This document shows positions 10,252 to 19,220 of a DNA stretch of 64,000 nt, piece by piece. Made by a program: the position numbers and the translations under genes. The notes beneath the pieces were generated by a model. The model ran no database searches, was not told where the DNA came from, and saw nothing but the letters and a program-made list of their open reading frames with translations. This stretch comes from Crocinitomicaceae bacterium (GTDB taxonomy: Bacteria > Bacteroidota > Bacteroidia > Flavobacteriales_D > Crocinitomicaceae): NCBI GenBank assembly GCA_022447585.1, contig JAKVAR010000014.1:1-64000 (forward strand), in the 5' to 3' direction. How positions within the stretch are numbered: the first letter of the stretch is position 1; each line of letters begins with the position of its first letter.

Positions 10252-12060
10252 TTATAAATCAGAACTTATTTGCTTGAGATAGGCTTTAGGAGTCATACCC
10301 ATTTTCTTTTTAAAAAAGGTATTGAAGACAGTTTTTGAATTAAAACCACTATCATATGCTAATGCAAGTATTGTTAATTTATGTGCATTGGAATTTTTTA
10401 GTTTTAATTTGAAATTCTCTAGGCGATAAGTATTTAAAAAATCAGAAAAGTTTTTATTTATCCCTTTATTTAAAAGTTGCGACATATGATTAGGAGAAAG
10501 ATTCATGTAATTTGCTAAAGAACGCAGGGTTAATTCAGGATTCAGGTACAAATTTTCATTCTCCATTAATTCTTTTAGTCGCGATTTATATAGTTCTATT
10601 TCCTGTGCTGTGAATAACTCTTTTTTGTAGTAGCTTTCTTTTTTATTTGGCTCAAGATGTTTTGAAGTGTCTAAGATTCCAGCGATTAATTTTTTGAACT
10701 CAGGCAAATCATGTAGTGGTGAAGCAAGAGGTTCGGTAGGTAGCAATAATACTAATGGGAATTGATTATCTATTCCCATTTTAATATAATCAATAGCGGT
10801 TTTAAAGTTATTCAATTGAGCATGAGCAAGAATTAGAAAGTTTATCGCATTGCCAACAGATGATGTGTTAAGATATGATTCAAGTTCAGTTATTCCCTGA
10901 TAAGCTTTTGTTTTATTTCCTATAACTGCATGAGTAATAGTGATTCCTCCTAATTTTGCCAGAAAACCGGTATTATCATCTGGCAGGTTGGAAAAATAAG
11001 CTAGTGCTTCTTCTGAATCACCTAGGAGCAAATGACAAGCGCCAATGTTCACAACAGGAAATGGTAATTCTGGCTGAATATTTAAACTGCGTTTAAAGAA
11101 GGGTAACGCTTCACTGTATCTGCCAGAAAGATAATGGAGGAATCCTTTATAGTTAATATTAACGGAAGAAAAAGGTGCTAATTCGAGTGCTTTTTCTACA
11201 TATTTTGCTGCAAGATCTAGCTTTCCTTCAATTGTAAGGAAATTTGCCATAGTTAAGTACATTGGGTCTGTAGCTTTCAAGCTTAAAGCTCTATTTAAAT
11301 GTTGATAAGCTTTTTCTGAATCCCAATTTTGCCAAAAACTAATCCAGGCAAGGTTTAATTGAGTCTCTGGTAGATCTTCTTTTAGTTGTATTGCTTTTTC
11401 TATGAATGGCTGTGCTTTCTTAAAACCTTCAAAAGCTGGGATGATGCCCATAGTTCCCATATAGGTGTATCCTTGGTTAATATCTAAATAAGGCAATGGA
11501 AAATCAGGCGATTCTGCAATAACCTCTTCAAAGATAGTTATAGCCTTTGTTGTATTGCTGTAATCAAGTTTCATCAGGTAAAACCGACCTTTTAAGTAAT
11601 TTTTGTACGTTTCAAATGATACATTGTACGAGTCAACCAAATGTTCATCTAGGTTAAAATGTCCTATGTTTTCCCTTAATTTATCTGCTATATTTAAACT
11701 AATTTCATCTTGAACTTCAAAAATATTGTCGAGGTTTCTATCAAATGAGTCAGACCAAAATTGAAATTCACTTTTAGTTTCAATCAGTTGAACTGAAATT
11801 CGTGCAGTAGTCCCGCTTAATCGAACGCTACCTTCTAGAATTATCGAAACGTTCAATTTTTCTCCAATTTCGGAGATTTTATACGTACTATTTTTGAACG
11901 TAAATGATGAAGTTCGGGATGTAACCTGCAGTTCTTGGATTTTACCTAAAGCATTAATGATCTCCTCGGTGAGTCCATCAGAGAAATATTCAGCCTCTTT
12001 ATTGGAACTCATATTCACAAAAGGAAGAACTGCTATCGACTTGTTGTAATTTATATCCAC
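10252..12060 (-). CDS. FlgO/TolB-like + TPR + AraC-type HTH regulator
   Basis: N-term SIAVLPFVNMSSNKEAEYFSDGLTEEIINAL; central TPRs; C-term LRSLANYMNLSPNHMSQLLNKGINKNFSDFLN...AYDSGFNSKTVFNTFFKKKMGMTPKAY. Confidence 0.88.
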   Translation of the reverse strand: MDINYNKSIAVLPFVNMSSNKEAEYFSDGLTEEIINALGKIQELQVTSRTSSFTFKNSTYKISEIGEKLNVSIILEGSVRLSGTTARISVQLIETKSEFQFWSDSFDRNLDNIFEVQDEISLNIADKLRENIGHFNLDEHLVDSYNVSFETYKNYLKGRFYLMKLDYSNTTKAITIFEEVIAESPDFPLPYLDINQGYTYMGTMGIIPAFEGFKKAQPFIEKAIQLKEDLPETQLNLAWISFWQNWDSEKAYQHLNRALSLKATDPMYLTMANFLTIEGKLDLAAKYVEKALELAPFSSVNINYKGFLHYLSGRYSEALPFFKRSLNIQPELPFPVVNIGACHLLLGDSEEALAYFSNLPDDNTGFLAKLGGITITHAVIGNKTKAYQGITELESYLNTSSVGNAINFLILAHAQLNNFKTAIDYIKMGIDNQFPLVLLLPTEPLASPLHDLPEFKKLIAGILDTSKHLEPNKKESYYKKELFTAQEIELYKSRLKELMENENLYLNPELTLRSLANYMNLSPNHMSQLLNKGINKNFSDFLNTYRLENFKLKLKNSNAHKLTILALAYDSGFNSKTVFNTFFKKKMGMTPKAYLKQISSDL

Positions 12061-12266
12061 AATTGCAATTTACTAGTTTTTTCAGTTTAACATGCCAGGG
12101 ATATATTAGCATCTATTTTGCGTTTTAGTCTGAATCAAAATCGAATATTTTAAAATTCCCTGAGGTTAAAGTTTCCTTTTTCGAGTAACTGGATATCCTA
12201 GTTTTTATAATAAACAGGCTATTCTAATGCTAAAAAAGAAAAGTCATCAATTTGTCTGAGGTTTTT

Positions 12267-12653
12267 TTAATCATTATTATCGCTTTTAACTTTAAGGAAA
12301 AACTCTAAATTATCTTCAGGTTGTCTTATATATAAAGTGTCACCTATAACCTGGTAGCTGAAGCCCATTACTTTTTCATCTGAATTGATTAGCAAAAAGT
12401 TGTCATTGTAAGTTACCCAGTTTATTCTTTCTTTTTTAAACTGCTTGATATCTTCAGTGACTGTAACGTTTTTATCTTTTGAACCAATTCCATTACTGTA
12501 AAGATCTAAATGATACCTGCCATTTCTGACCCATTTCCCAACCAAGGAAGTATCATTGTTTGTGTTTTTAGGCGTTTCTGGCTCTGAATTTGCACAACAC
12601 GATAAAAGACTGGCTATTGAATAAAATCCGATTAAAAAAATGAATTGTTTCAT
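12267..12653 (-). CDS. Hypothetical lipoprotein
   Basis: MKQFIFLIGFYSIASLLSCCANSEP; lipocalin-like short beta-rich protein. Confidence 0.6.
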   Translation of the reverse strand: MKQFIFLIGFYSIASLLSCCANSEPETPKNTNNDTSLVGKWVRNGRYHLDLYSNGIGSKDKNVTVTEDIKQFKKERINWVTYNDNFLLINSDEKVMGFSYQVIGDTLYIRQPEDNLEFFLKVKSDNND

Positions 12654-13196
12654 ATTACCTTTTGAGTGTTTTGAAGTTTTTCTACTCTCAGTTAAAGGTA
12701 GGTATATTTGAGAATATTAACTTAAAGGTTTTACTAGACTTTTATAGATTCAACGGTAATAAAGTGGATTTCTTCGAATTTTATAATTTTCTTCTTTTTA
12801 GGTATAAAAAATACAGGCGTTCTAAAAATGTCACTTTCCATTCCAAGTATATTAACTAAGAATCAAATCATTCCTTTCAATGAGCTAACAGCTATTTGTT
12901 CTCAGATCCATTAATTCTGATGATTTATGTTAGTATTGAAAGTACTTTGAAGAACAGATTGGGGTAGGATATCAATTGGTGCAATCATGTGATCTATTGC
13001 TATCATAGATATGGAAGTTGAGTAGTATATATTCTGGTTTTTTTAATGGATAGTTGGTTGTGGCATAGGAGTGAAATAGAAGTAGTTTTTATCATTATGA
13101 TCTAATATAGCATTACTCATTTCCTCTAACAAAACAACTTTTTTCTATTAATCGGTAGAGCGATATCGAATGGTATTTATTCAGGAGATGGATAAA

Positions 13197-14030
13197 TTAA
13201 TCAAATATCCAAATGGCTGATAAACCATTGCATTCAATTCTAGAGTTACCTATTATTTCTGTTGTTGGATCCGTGTATTGGTTTAGTTTAATATAAAATC
13301 GGTTGATGGTTGGTACGATATCTTTTTCCTTAAAGTGAAGTTCAATAAACTGGTCTCCATTATAAAATCGTGTATATTCATCATGCGTTGTTCTTTTTAC
13401 AAAGCCGATTTGGTTCAGGTAATTTGCAATTACTAGACTGTCTTTTTTTTGTAAGCTTAAACGAAGGCCTTCAACATCGTTCATGAGGTAATTGGAGGCT
13501 GAATCCGATTCTTCTAAACTATTATAGTCCACGGGCAGAAAGGATACAGAGTCGTGATATTCTTTTTTTGTCCAGCTCTCGTATTGCTTTTTCGTCATTT
13601 CCCAAGTTGTCAAAGGAACTATGGAATCTTCTAGAATAATGGAAAGCAGATTGTAATTCTCATTTTCTTTATATTGAATTGATGGGGGTGCAAGTTTGTC
13701 CAGTGTTTTAATATAATTTGCTTGAAGAGATGCCGTACATACCCAAATATCTCCTGGGTTTAATTTTTCTCCTTGAAAACTATTCTCGTGAAAAATTTCA
13801 ATATAGTTCGTTTTTCCAATGAGATAAAACCCTTCATAACCAATGAGTTTTTTCTCGTGAGAATAAGCAAATTTAGCTATGAATTCTGAATGAATTGCAG
13901 CTTCATAGGTGGTTGAGTCAACTACCAGTAAGGAGTGGTTAAAACAAATCAAATCTGAGGTGTTTTGGCTAAAAGAAGAGGTGCTATGAAGAATAAATAA
14001 GCACCAAGAAATAATTAGTTTAATTCTCAT
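13197..14030 (-). CDS. Exported hypothetical protein
   Basis: Start MRIKLIISWCLFILHSTSSFSQ preferred over the ORF-track start at 14048. Confidence 0.55.
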   Translation of the reverse strand: MRIKLIISWCLFILHSTSSFSQNTSDLICFNHSLLVVDSTTYEAAIHSEFIAKFAYSHEKKLIGYEGFYLIGKTNYIEIFHENSFQGEKLNPGDIWVCTASLQANYIKTLDKLAPPSIQYKENENYNLLSIILEDSIVPLTTWEMTKKQYESWTKKEYHDSVSFLPVDYNSLEESDSASNYLMNDVEGLRLSLQKKDSLVIANYLNQIGFVKRTTHDEYTRFYNGDQFIELHFKEKDIVPTINRFYIKLNQYTDPTTEIIGNSRIECNGLSAIWIFD

Positions 14031-14314
14031 GTTTCTAAAACAAATCATCGTTGCTAAAAGTTACATGTCGTTTTAATAAATAGCAAATTGCGTATTACAT
14101 CATATCAAAGGAGATTCTTTTCAGGTATCAGAGATTTCCGAATAGCATTGTCGAATGTGAGATTGATCTTTTTTTATGATTTTTTTAAATATTTGAAATA
14201 AAGATTGTTGATCCGAATCTTGCGCATAATTGAAGAGAAATAGTAAATGTTCAGGCAGCCTTCACGTGGTATCGGTGTTTAGTTTTATTGATAAGGTGTT
14301 GAATGTTCTATTTT

Positions 14315-15136
14315 TTAAGCCTGATCTATTAGTTGATGTGGTTTTGGTATATACATTACTTTCCCGTAGTTTTTGGCTATTAATGCCGTTGAAACAGTGT
14401 TACCAGTTCTCTTGTCTATTTTTCTTTGCCAAATTTCATTTGATCTAAAGTATTGTTCATCTTTCTTTATAAAAGAATGGTTCTTTTCTAATACTCTATA
14501 GGAAAATGATAGTTCCTTATCAACTAGTAACTCTCCTTCTAATAATTCGCTAGATAGCCACAAATTAATTTGATAAGTTCTATTGGTGTTATTGGTTAGT
14601 TGAAAATCTAAATAATTATAAAATACAGCGGCTCCGCTCGCCCATGGCAGAACCCTTCCGTCATCTGGAAAAGGATCTAAACTGTGATGATGCCGCTCAT
14701 TAATTGTAAGAGGAGAGTGCAAAGCCAGCCAATGCAGCATATTCGCACTTTGACAAATTCCTCCTCCAATTCCGGGGCGCGCTTTACCACCAGATATTTC
14801 CATTCCCATTTTATAGCCTTTGCGCTTTGTTGGCAGGCCTACAGTTTTGCAGAAAGAGAGCGTTTCACCTGGTTTTATAATTACGCCATTAATTCGTTTG
14901 ATTGCAATTTCTAGGTTCTTTATTTTGTTCTCCTGCATCCACATTTCAGTGTCACCAAGTTTTCTTCGAAGTCTTGATTGATGTTTTTTCACTCTGAATT
15001 CTAGTTTATCAGCGCGTTTTTCTGATGTATACACCTTATTATCGAGGTTCCATGAAACAGTTCTTCGAATTCGTTTTTCCCAAATGGAAATGAAGTAGAA
15101 GAACGGATGTCTTTGAGATAAGAGTTTTTTGGCCAT
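14315..15136 (-). CDS. VanW family protein
   Basis: IKPGETLSFCKTVGLPTKRKGYKMGMEISGGKARPGIGGGICQSANMLHWLALHSPLTINERHHHS. Confidence 0.88.
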   Translation of the reverse strand: MAKKLLSQRHPFFYFISIWEKRIRRTVSWNLDNKVYTSEKRADKLEFRVKKHQSRLRRKLGDTEMWMQENKIKNLEIAIKRINGVIIKPGETLSFCKTVGLPTKRKGYKMGMEISGGKARPGIGGGICQSANMLHWLALHSPLTINERHHHSLDPFPDDGRVLPWASGAAVFYNYLDFQLTNNTNRTYQINLWLSSELLEGELLVDKELSFSYRVLEKNHSFIKKDEQYFRSNEIWQRKIDKRTGNTVSTALIAKNYGKVMYIPKPHQLIDQA

Positions 15137-15166
15137 CTAAATCAAATTGCTTGCTGATTATTTTAC

Positions 15167-16777
15167 TTAGGATTTCTTGGGCTTTGCGATGAAATTCATC
15201 CATCCAGGTTTAACCCAGAATGGGTAAACAAAGAATACATGGGTAAAGAAACCTATGAGCAGTAAATAGAATGGAGCACTTCTTTTTAAAGTATAATATG
15301 CTTCATTATAACTCATATTATTTGGGTCATAGCTCGTTGGGTCTAAATACAAATACTGATCAAAATAAGGCCAATGCCAAAAGTCAAATAAGTCATTCAA
15401 TGTTATTAAAGTAAAGAATGGTATGAATGGAATTAAAAGATGCGGAATCATTAATAAAAAGGCTCCTCTTTTTCTGCGTACTGGAAGTTGCCTTTCTATG
15501 ATAGCAAAAATAAAGAGTACAATAAATTCTATCCAGAAGATACCGTATCCGATTTCTTCGCCTGCCCTTGTCACAACTAATAATATCACTGTTATTATTA
15601 GTGATAGCGCAATAATTACGACACCAACCAAGAATTCCGCCCAGTCCATATTTTTAAACAAGGCAAGAATTAAAGCGCAAATGGTGAAGAACATCAATAT
15701 ACCCCATAAGAATTCATAGCGCGTGAAAAAGAAATTTTTGTATTTACATAGCGATATATAATTTATTTCTCGAATAAAACGATGAGAGACTTTATCGAAT
15801 TCTCGAATGTAAGCGTCTTCTTGGGTATGATATACTTGGGAATATTTGTGGTTTCTAAAAAGGGTATAAAGTGCGTTCACGTCCATTTCCAGTTTTCCGC
15901 CGTTGAACTCTTCTAAATTGGATATGAGTTTCTTGAATTTATCACATATGAAAGACTCGTTTTGATAGTTTTGATAGAAATAAATTTTCTTTACAGAATC
16001 AGCACTGTAATTCTGCACTCCTTTATTAAACTCGAATAAAGATCCGTTTGGGGTGTTAGAAAATTCATAAAAGTAAATAGGGTAGAGCATCGGTCTACTC
16101 TTACTGAATACGCCACGATGGTTTTCGATGGAATCTAGTAATATTTGTCTCGAATTATTTTCTGCTTGTGTGAAGTTATCTCCAAATGATTTACTGTTTA
16201 CGATTGATTGAAAATACTCTTGCTCATTTTTGAAATAATCAAACTCTAAATAAGCTTCATTTGAGTAATGGTGATAATTATAGTCGTATTCGGAGTAATT
16301 ACCCGAACCATAGTTGAATGTAAAAAATGGCTGAGCTTCTTCGAATGATACTTTGTAATTGTTGATTTTCTCCTCTGTAATTAGATTTGCGTTTCGATAA
16401 GTCAAAACTATTCCAATGATGAACGGAATAATTACTGGTAAAATGAATTGCCCAACATAAGACGGGATTTCTATCATGTTATGTCGTAAAGTCCGATTGC
16501 CATATAGTTTTTCTGAATTATATTTTACCTGACGATAAATGATGAAAATCCACCACAAAATTGCAGGGATAAAAGCTAAACTGAACCATACTTCAACACT
16601 AACTGTTCTGTTCGGTGCAATTGGGATGATAAAGGCAAAAAATAGAGCAAGCGTAAACAGAACTGCTGCAATGCAAAGTTGTGTAAGCCATCCCATTGAC
16701 CAGGTTTTTGGGTAGTTTGAAGCCCAGAGCAAGGATTTCTTATTGAACTTGCTGATAAGTTGGGAAAAGAAATTCAT
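15167..16777 (-). CDS. Multi-TM membrane protein, probable partner of the adjacent ABC ATPase
   Basis: N-terminal TM helices, large polar region, then several TM helices; 4 bp from the ATPase gene. Confidence 0.6.
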   Translation of the reverse strand: MNFFSQLISKFNKKSLLWASNYPKTWSMGWLTQLCIAAVLFTLALFFAFIIPIAPNRTVSVEVWFSLAFIPAILWWIFIIYRQVKYNSEKLYGNRTLRHNMIEIPSYVGQFILPVIIPFIIGIVLTYRNANLITEEKINNYKVSFEEAQPFFTFNYGSGNYSEYDYNYHHYSNEAYLEFDYFKNEQEYFQSIVNSKSFGDNFTQAENNSRQILLDSIENHRGVFSKSRPMLYPIYFYEFSNTPNGSLFEFNKGVQNYSADSVKKIYFYQNYQNESFICDKFKKLISNLEEFNGGKLEMDVNALYTLFRNHKYSQVYHTQEDAYIREFDKVSHRFIREINYISLCKYKNFFFTRYEFLWGILMFFTICALILALFKNMDWAEFLVGVVIIALSLIITVILLVVTRAGEEIGYGIFWIEFIVLFIFAIIERQLPVRRKRGAFLLMIPHLLIPFIPFFTLITLNDLFDFWHWPYFDQYLYLDPTSYDPNNMSYNEAYYTLKRSAPFYLLLIGFFTHVFFVYPFWVKPGWMNFIAKPKKS

Positions 16778-16781
16778 AATG

Positions 16782-17987
16782 TTAGTCGCTAAAAAGTTGA
16801 ATAGTACTGTTCGTAATGTCTCTGAAGTAAGTGAGTTCTAGGCCCGAATCGAGAAGAGTTCGAATCATGTCTGACGAAGAATGGGTTTTATCAAATTTAA
16901 TGTTGTTTACTTTAGCAGAAAGATTTACAGAGTTAACACCTTTAATATTAAGTAATAAGCGACCCAAATCATCAGGGTGTTTCGCTAGTGAAAATTCAAT
17001 TATTCCTTCCTCCCGTGTTTCCTCAAATTCTGATTTTAGTCCGCTAAAAATTGGTTTTCCGTTCTTCAAGAAAAGGATTTTGTCTGCAATCTGTTCAACC
17101 TCATGTAGTTGCTGAGAAGTCAATAGAACTCCTATGGGATGAATAGAGCTATTTGCAAAAAATCGAAGGTCATCTAACAGGTATTGCGTTGCTTGTATAT
17201 CTAGGTTCGCAAGAGGCTCATCTAGTATTAAAATGTCAGGTTCCCAAACCAACATTTTAGCGAGTTCAAAGCGCAACTTATATCCTGTTGAGATTTGATT
17301 CCATGTTAGGCCTGTGAAAGCAGAAAGCCCCATTCGATGAATTACATATTCTACAATCTCATCATTTTTAGCCCCTTTAAACCCATGAATGGCAGCGAAA
17401 AAAGTCAGGTTCTCCATTAACGTCCCTCGCCATTTTGGAATGCGTTGAGGAATGAAAGCAGTTCTGTTTTTCCGTTTATATTGATCTTCTGCCGCAATGT
17501 CTGCAAGGTTGTAATTGTATGTAATTTGTCCAGTGTCTCGCGTAATTTCTTCTTGAAGTAGACGAAGGAATGTCGTTTTACCATTGCCATTTTCGCCGAC
17601 AACACCAACAATATTCCCTTTGTCGATATCCATATCTAATGGTCCAAAAGAAAACGCTTTGGCACGGTGAAGAAAAGTTTTTGTTAGGTTTCTAATTTGA
17701 ATTAGATGTTCCGTGTTTTGCTCACTATTTGGATCTACGACTTTCTCCAGTTGACTAAGAATTTCATTGATTTTCGATTTAAAATGTGTTCTTTCGGTCG
17801 CCTCTAGTTCTTGCTGACCAAGAGATTTAGATAAGTTATATTTTTTCCTTAATGCGATACTGCTCGCATATTGCTGAGATTCTCTTGAGTAATACCATGC
17901 AAAGTCCAATAAACGTTTGGTCGCATTTTCAATATTATTACTTAATAAGTATTGCTTGATTTCACTCGTGATCTGTGCAGTGCTCAT
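16782..17987 (-). CDS. ABC ATPase with N-terminal helical (EAD-like) extension
   Basis: Walker A GENGNGKTTFLRLL, signature ISTGYKLRFELAKML, Walker B DILILDEPLANLD; about 85-residue helical N-terminus before the ABC core. Confidence 0.88.
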   Translation of the reverse strand: MSTAQITSEIKQYLLSNNIENATKRLLDFAWYYSRESQQYASSIALRKKYNLSKSLGQQELEATERTHFKSKINEILSQLEKVVDPNSEQNTEHLIQIRNLTKTFLHRAKAFSFGPLDMDIDKGNIVGVVGENGNGKTTFLRLLQEEITRDTGQITYNYNLADIAAEDQYKRKNRTAFIPQRIPKWRGTLMENLTFFAAIHGFKGAKNDEIVEYVIHRMGLSAFTGLTWNQISTGYKLRFELAKMLVWEPDILILDEPLANLDIQATQYLLDDLRFFANSSIHPIGVLLTSQQLHEVEQIADKILFLKNGKPIFSGLKSEFEETREEGIIEFSLAKHPDDLGRLLLNIKGVNSVNLSAKVNNIKFDKTHSSSDMIRTLLDSGLELTYFRDITNSTIQLFSD

Positions 17988-18074
17988 GTATTAATCTTAG
18001 GTTAGACTGATTGGCTATCATCTAATGTAAGATTTAAATTGAAGAGCGTTTCAAAAGAATTGTTAATGAACTAA

Positions 18075-18686
18075 TTAATCGATTAAATACTTGAACTCTT
18101 TGGCAATACTGGATGCTTTTAAATCTTCGATATTGTCCACGTCATTCAAACTAATCAAGGTTTTTGTGCTATATCCCTTCTCCTTTAATTCTTCAAGTGT
18201 GACAGTCAACAAGGCTTCGGTACTCCATGGTTTATTTTCAAAAATACATGGTGTTGATTGACGCATACCAACTAGATAATAACCGCCGTCTTCAGAGGGC
18301 CCGAAAACAGTATCGTTTTTCTCCAATGTTTTTAGACCTAATTCCATTAGTCCAGCATTCAAGTCTGGGAGATCAGAGCCAACACCAATGATACGCTTGT
18401 ATCCTTGAGCAAATCCATCTTCGAATGCATTCATCATTCTTTGTCCTAAATCATCCCCTTTCTGAACGAACTTCTTGGTGTCCGGCCAAGCTGATTCAAT
18501 GACTTCATCAGAAAAGTAGACATGTAAATCACAATTAGAAACCTTTAGTGATTCTTGCTGTGTGATATTGAGTAAACGCTTGTATACATCAAATGCACCA
18601 AGGTCGCCAACAGATTTGGCAAGACGCGTTTTTACTTTACCAAATGCTACATTTTTGGCAAAAACAATTAATAAATTTTCAGACAT
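18075..18686 (-). CDS. TIGR04282 family glycosyltransferase (DUF2064; arsenosugar-type)
   Basis: LLIVFAKNVAFGKVKTRLAKSVG, IGVGSDLPDL, FGPSEDGGYYLVGM. Confidence 0.88.
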   Translation of the reverse strand: MSENLLIVFAKNVAFGKVKTRLAKSVGDLGAFDVYKRLLNITQQESLKVSNCDLHVYFSDEVIESAWPDTKKFVQKGDDLGQRMMNAFEDGFAQGYKRIIGVGSDLPDLNAGLMELGLKTLEKNDTVFGPSEDGGYYLVGMRQSTPCIFENKPWSTEALLTVTLEELKEKGYSTKTLISLNDVDNIEDLKASSIAKEFKYLID

Positions 18687-18696
18687 TAAATTAAAT

Positions 18697-19185
18697 TTAA
18701 TAAACCACCATTCCGTTTTTCACCCATTTTCCCCAATCTTTCGAATATCCGTGAATTTTATTGGTATCATTCCCTTCAGAGTCAACCATTGGGTAGCCAA
18801 TATTAGCCCAATGAAATAAGCCTCCATATAAGTTTTTAATACGAGTGTAGCCTGCTTTTTTCAATTGCTCACCGATGTTTTGACTTCGTGCTCCAATACT
18901 ACAATAAACGATTATTTCTGCATTTTTAGGAATAAAGCGAACTGAACTTAGGCTGAAATCATCATATCCAACTTGAATCGCATTTTCTAAATGACTGATG
19001 TTGTATTCATCTTTTGAGCGGGTATCTAAGAAAAAAACACCATTCGAATTCAGTTTATATTTTGCTTGTTCAGGCGATATGGTTGGGAAGTCATTGTAAT
19101 GCTCTTTCAACATGTTTTTGTACTCTTCAGATTGACACAATCCAAGCAATGGTATAAGTACAAAAAGTATACTAAATAGTTTCAT
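18697..19185 (-). CDS. Exported rhodanese-like domain protein
   Basis: Signal peptide MKLFSILFVLIPLLGLCQ; FLDTRSKDEYNISHLENA; active-site loop VYCSIGARSQ. Confidence 0.88.
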   Translation of the reverse strand: MKLFSILFVLIPLLGLCQSEEYKNMLKEHYNDFPTISPEQAKYKLNSNGVFFLDTRSKDEYNISHLENAIQVGYDDFSLSSVRFIPKNAEIIVYCSIGARSQNIGEQLKKAGYTRIKNLYGGLFHWANIGYPMVDSEGNDTNKIHGYSKDWGKWVKNGMVVY

Positions 19186-19220
19186 GTTGTTTTGACGGTT
19201 TAACGTTTTTTTAATTACAA

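Noticed and set aside
12662-12859. 65-aa plus-strand ORF in an intergenic region
   Set aside because: Composition follows the AT-rich local sequence (F/K/Y/N-rich) and there is no signal, motif or supporting context.
12860-13196. Gap without ORFs, examined as a possible second pseudogene
   Set aside because: Partial reading of both strands gave no recognisable family fragments, unlike the S41 remnant at 8700-9210.
14230-14448. 72-aa plus-strand ORF overlapping the VanW 3' end
   Set aside because: Largely antisense to VanW; no family match.
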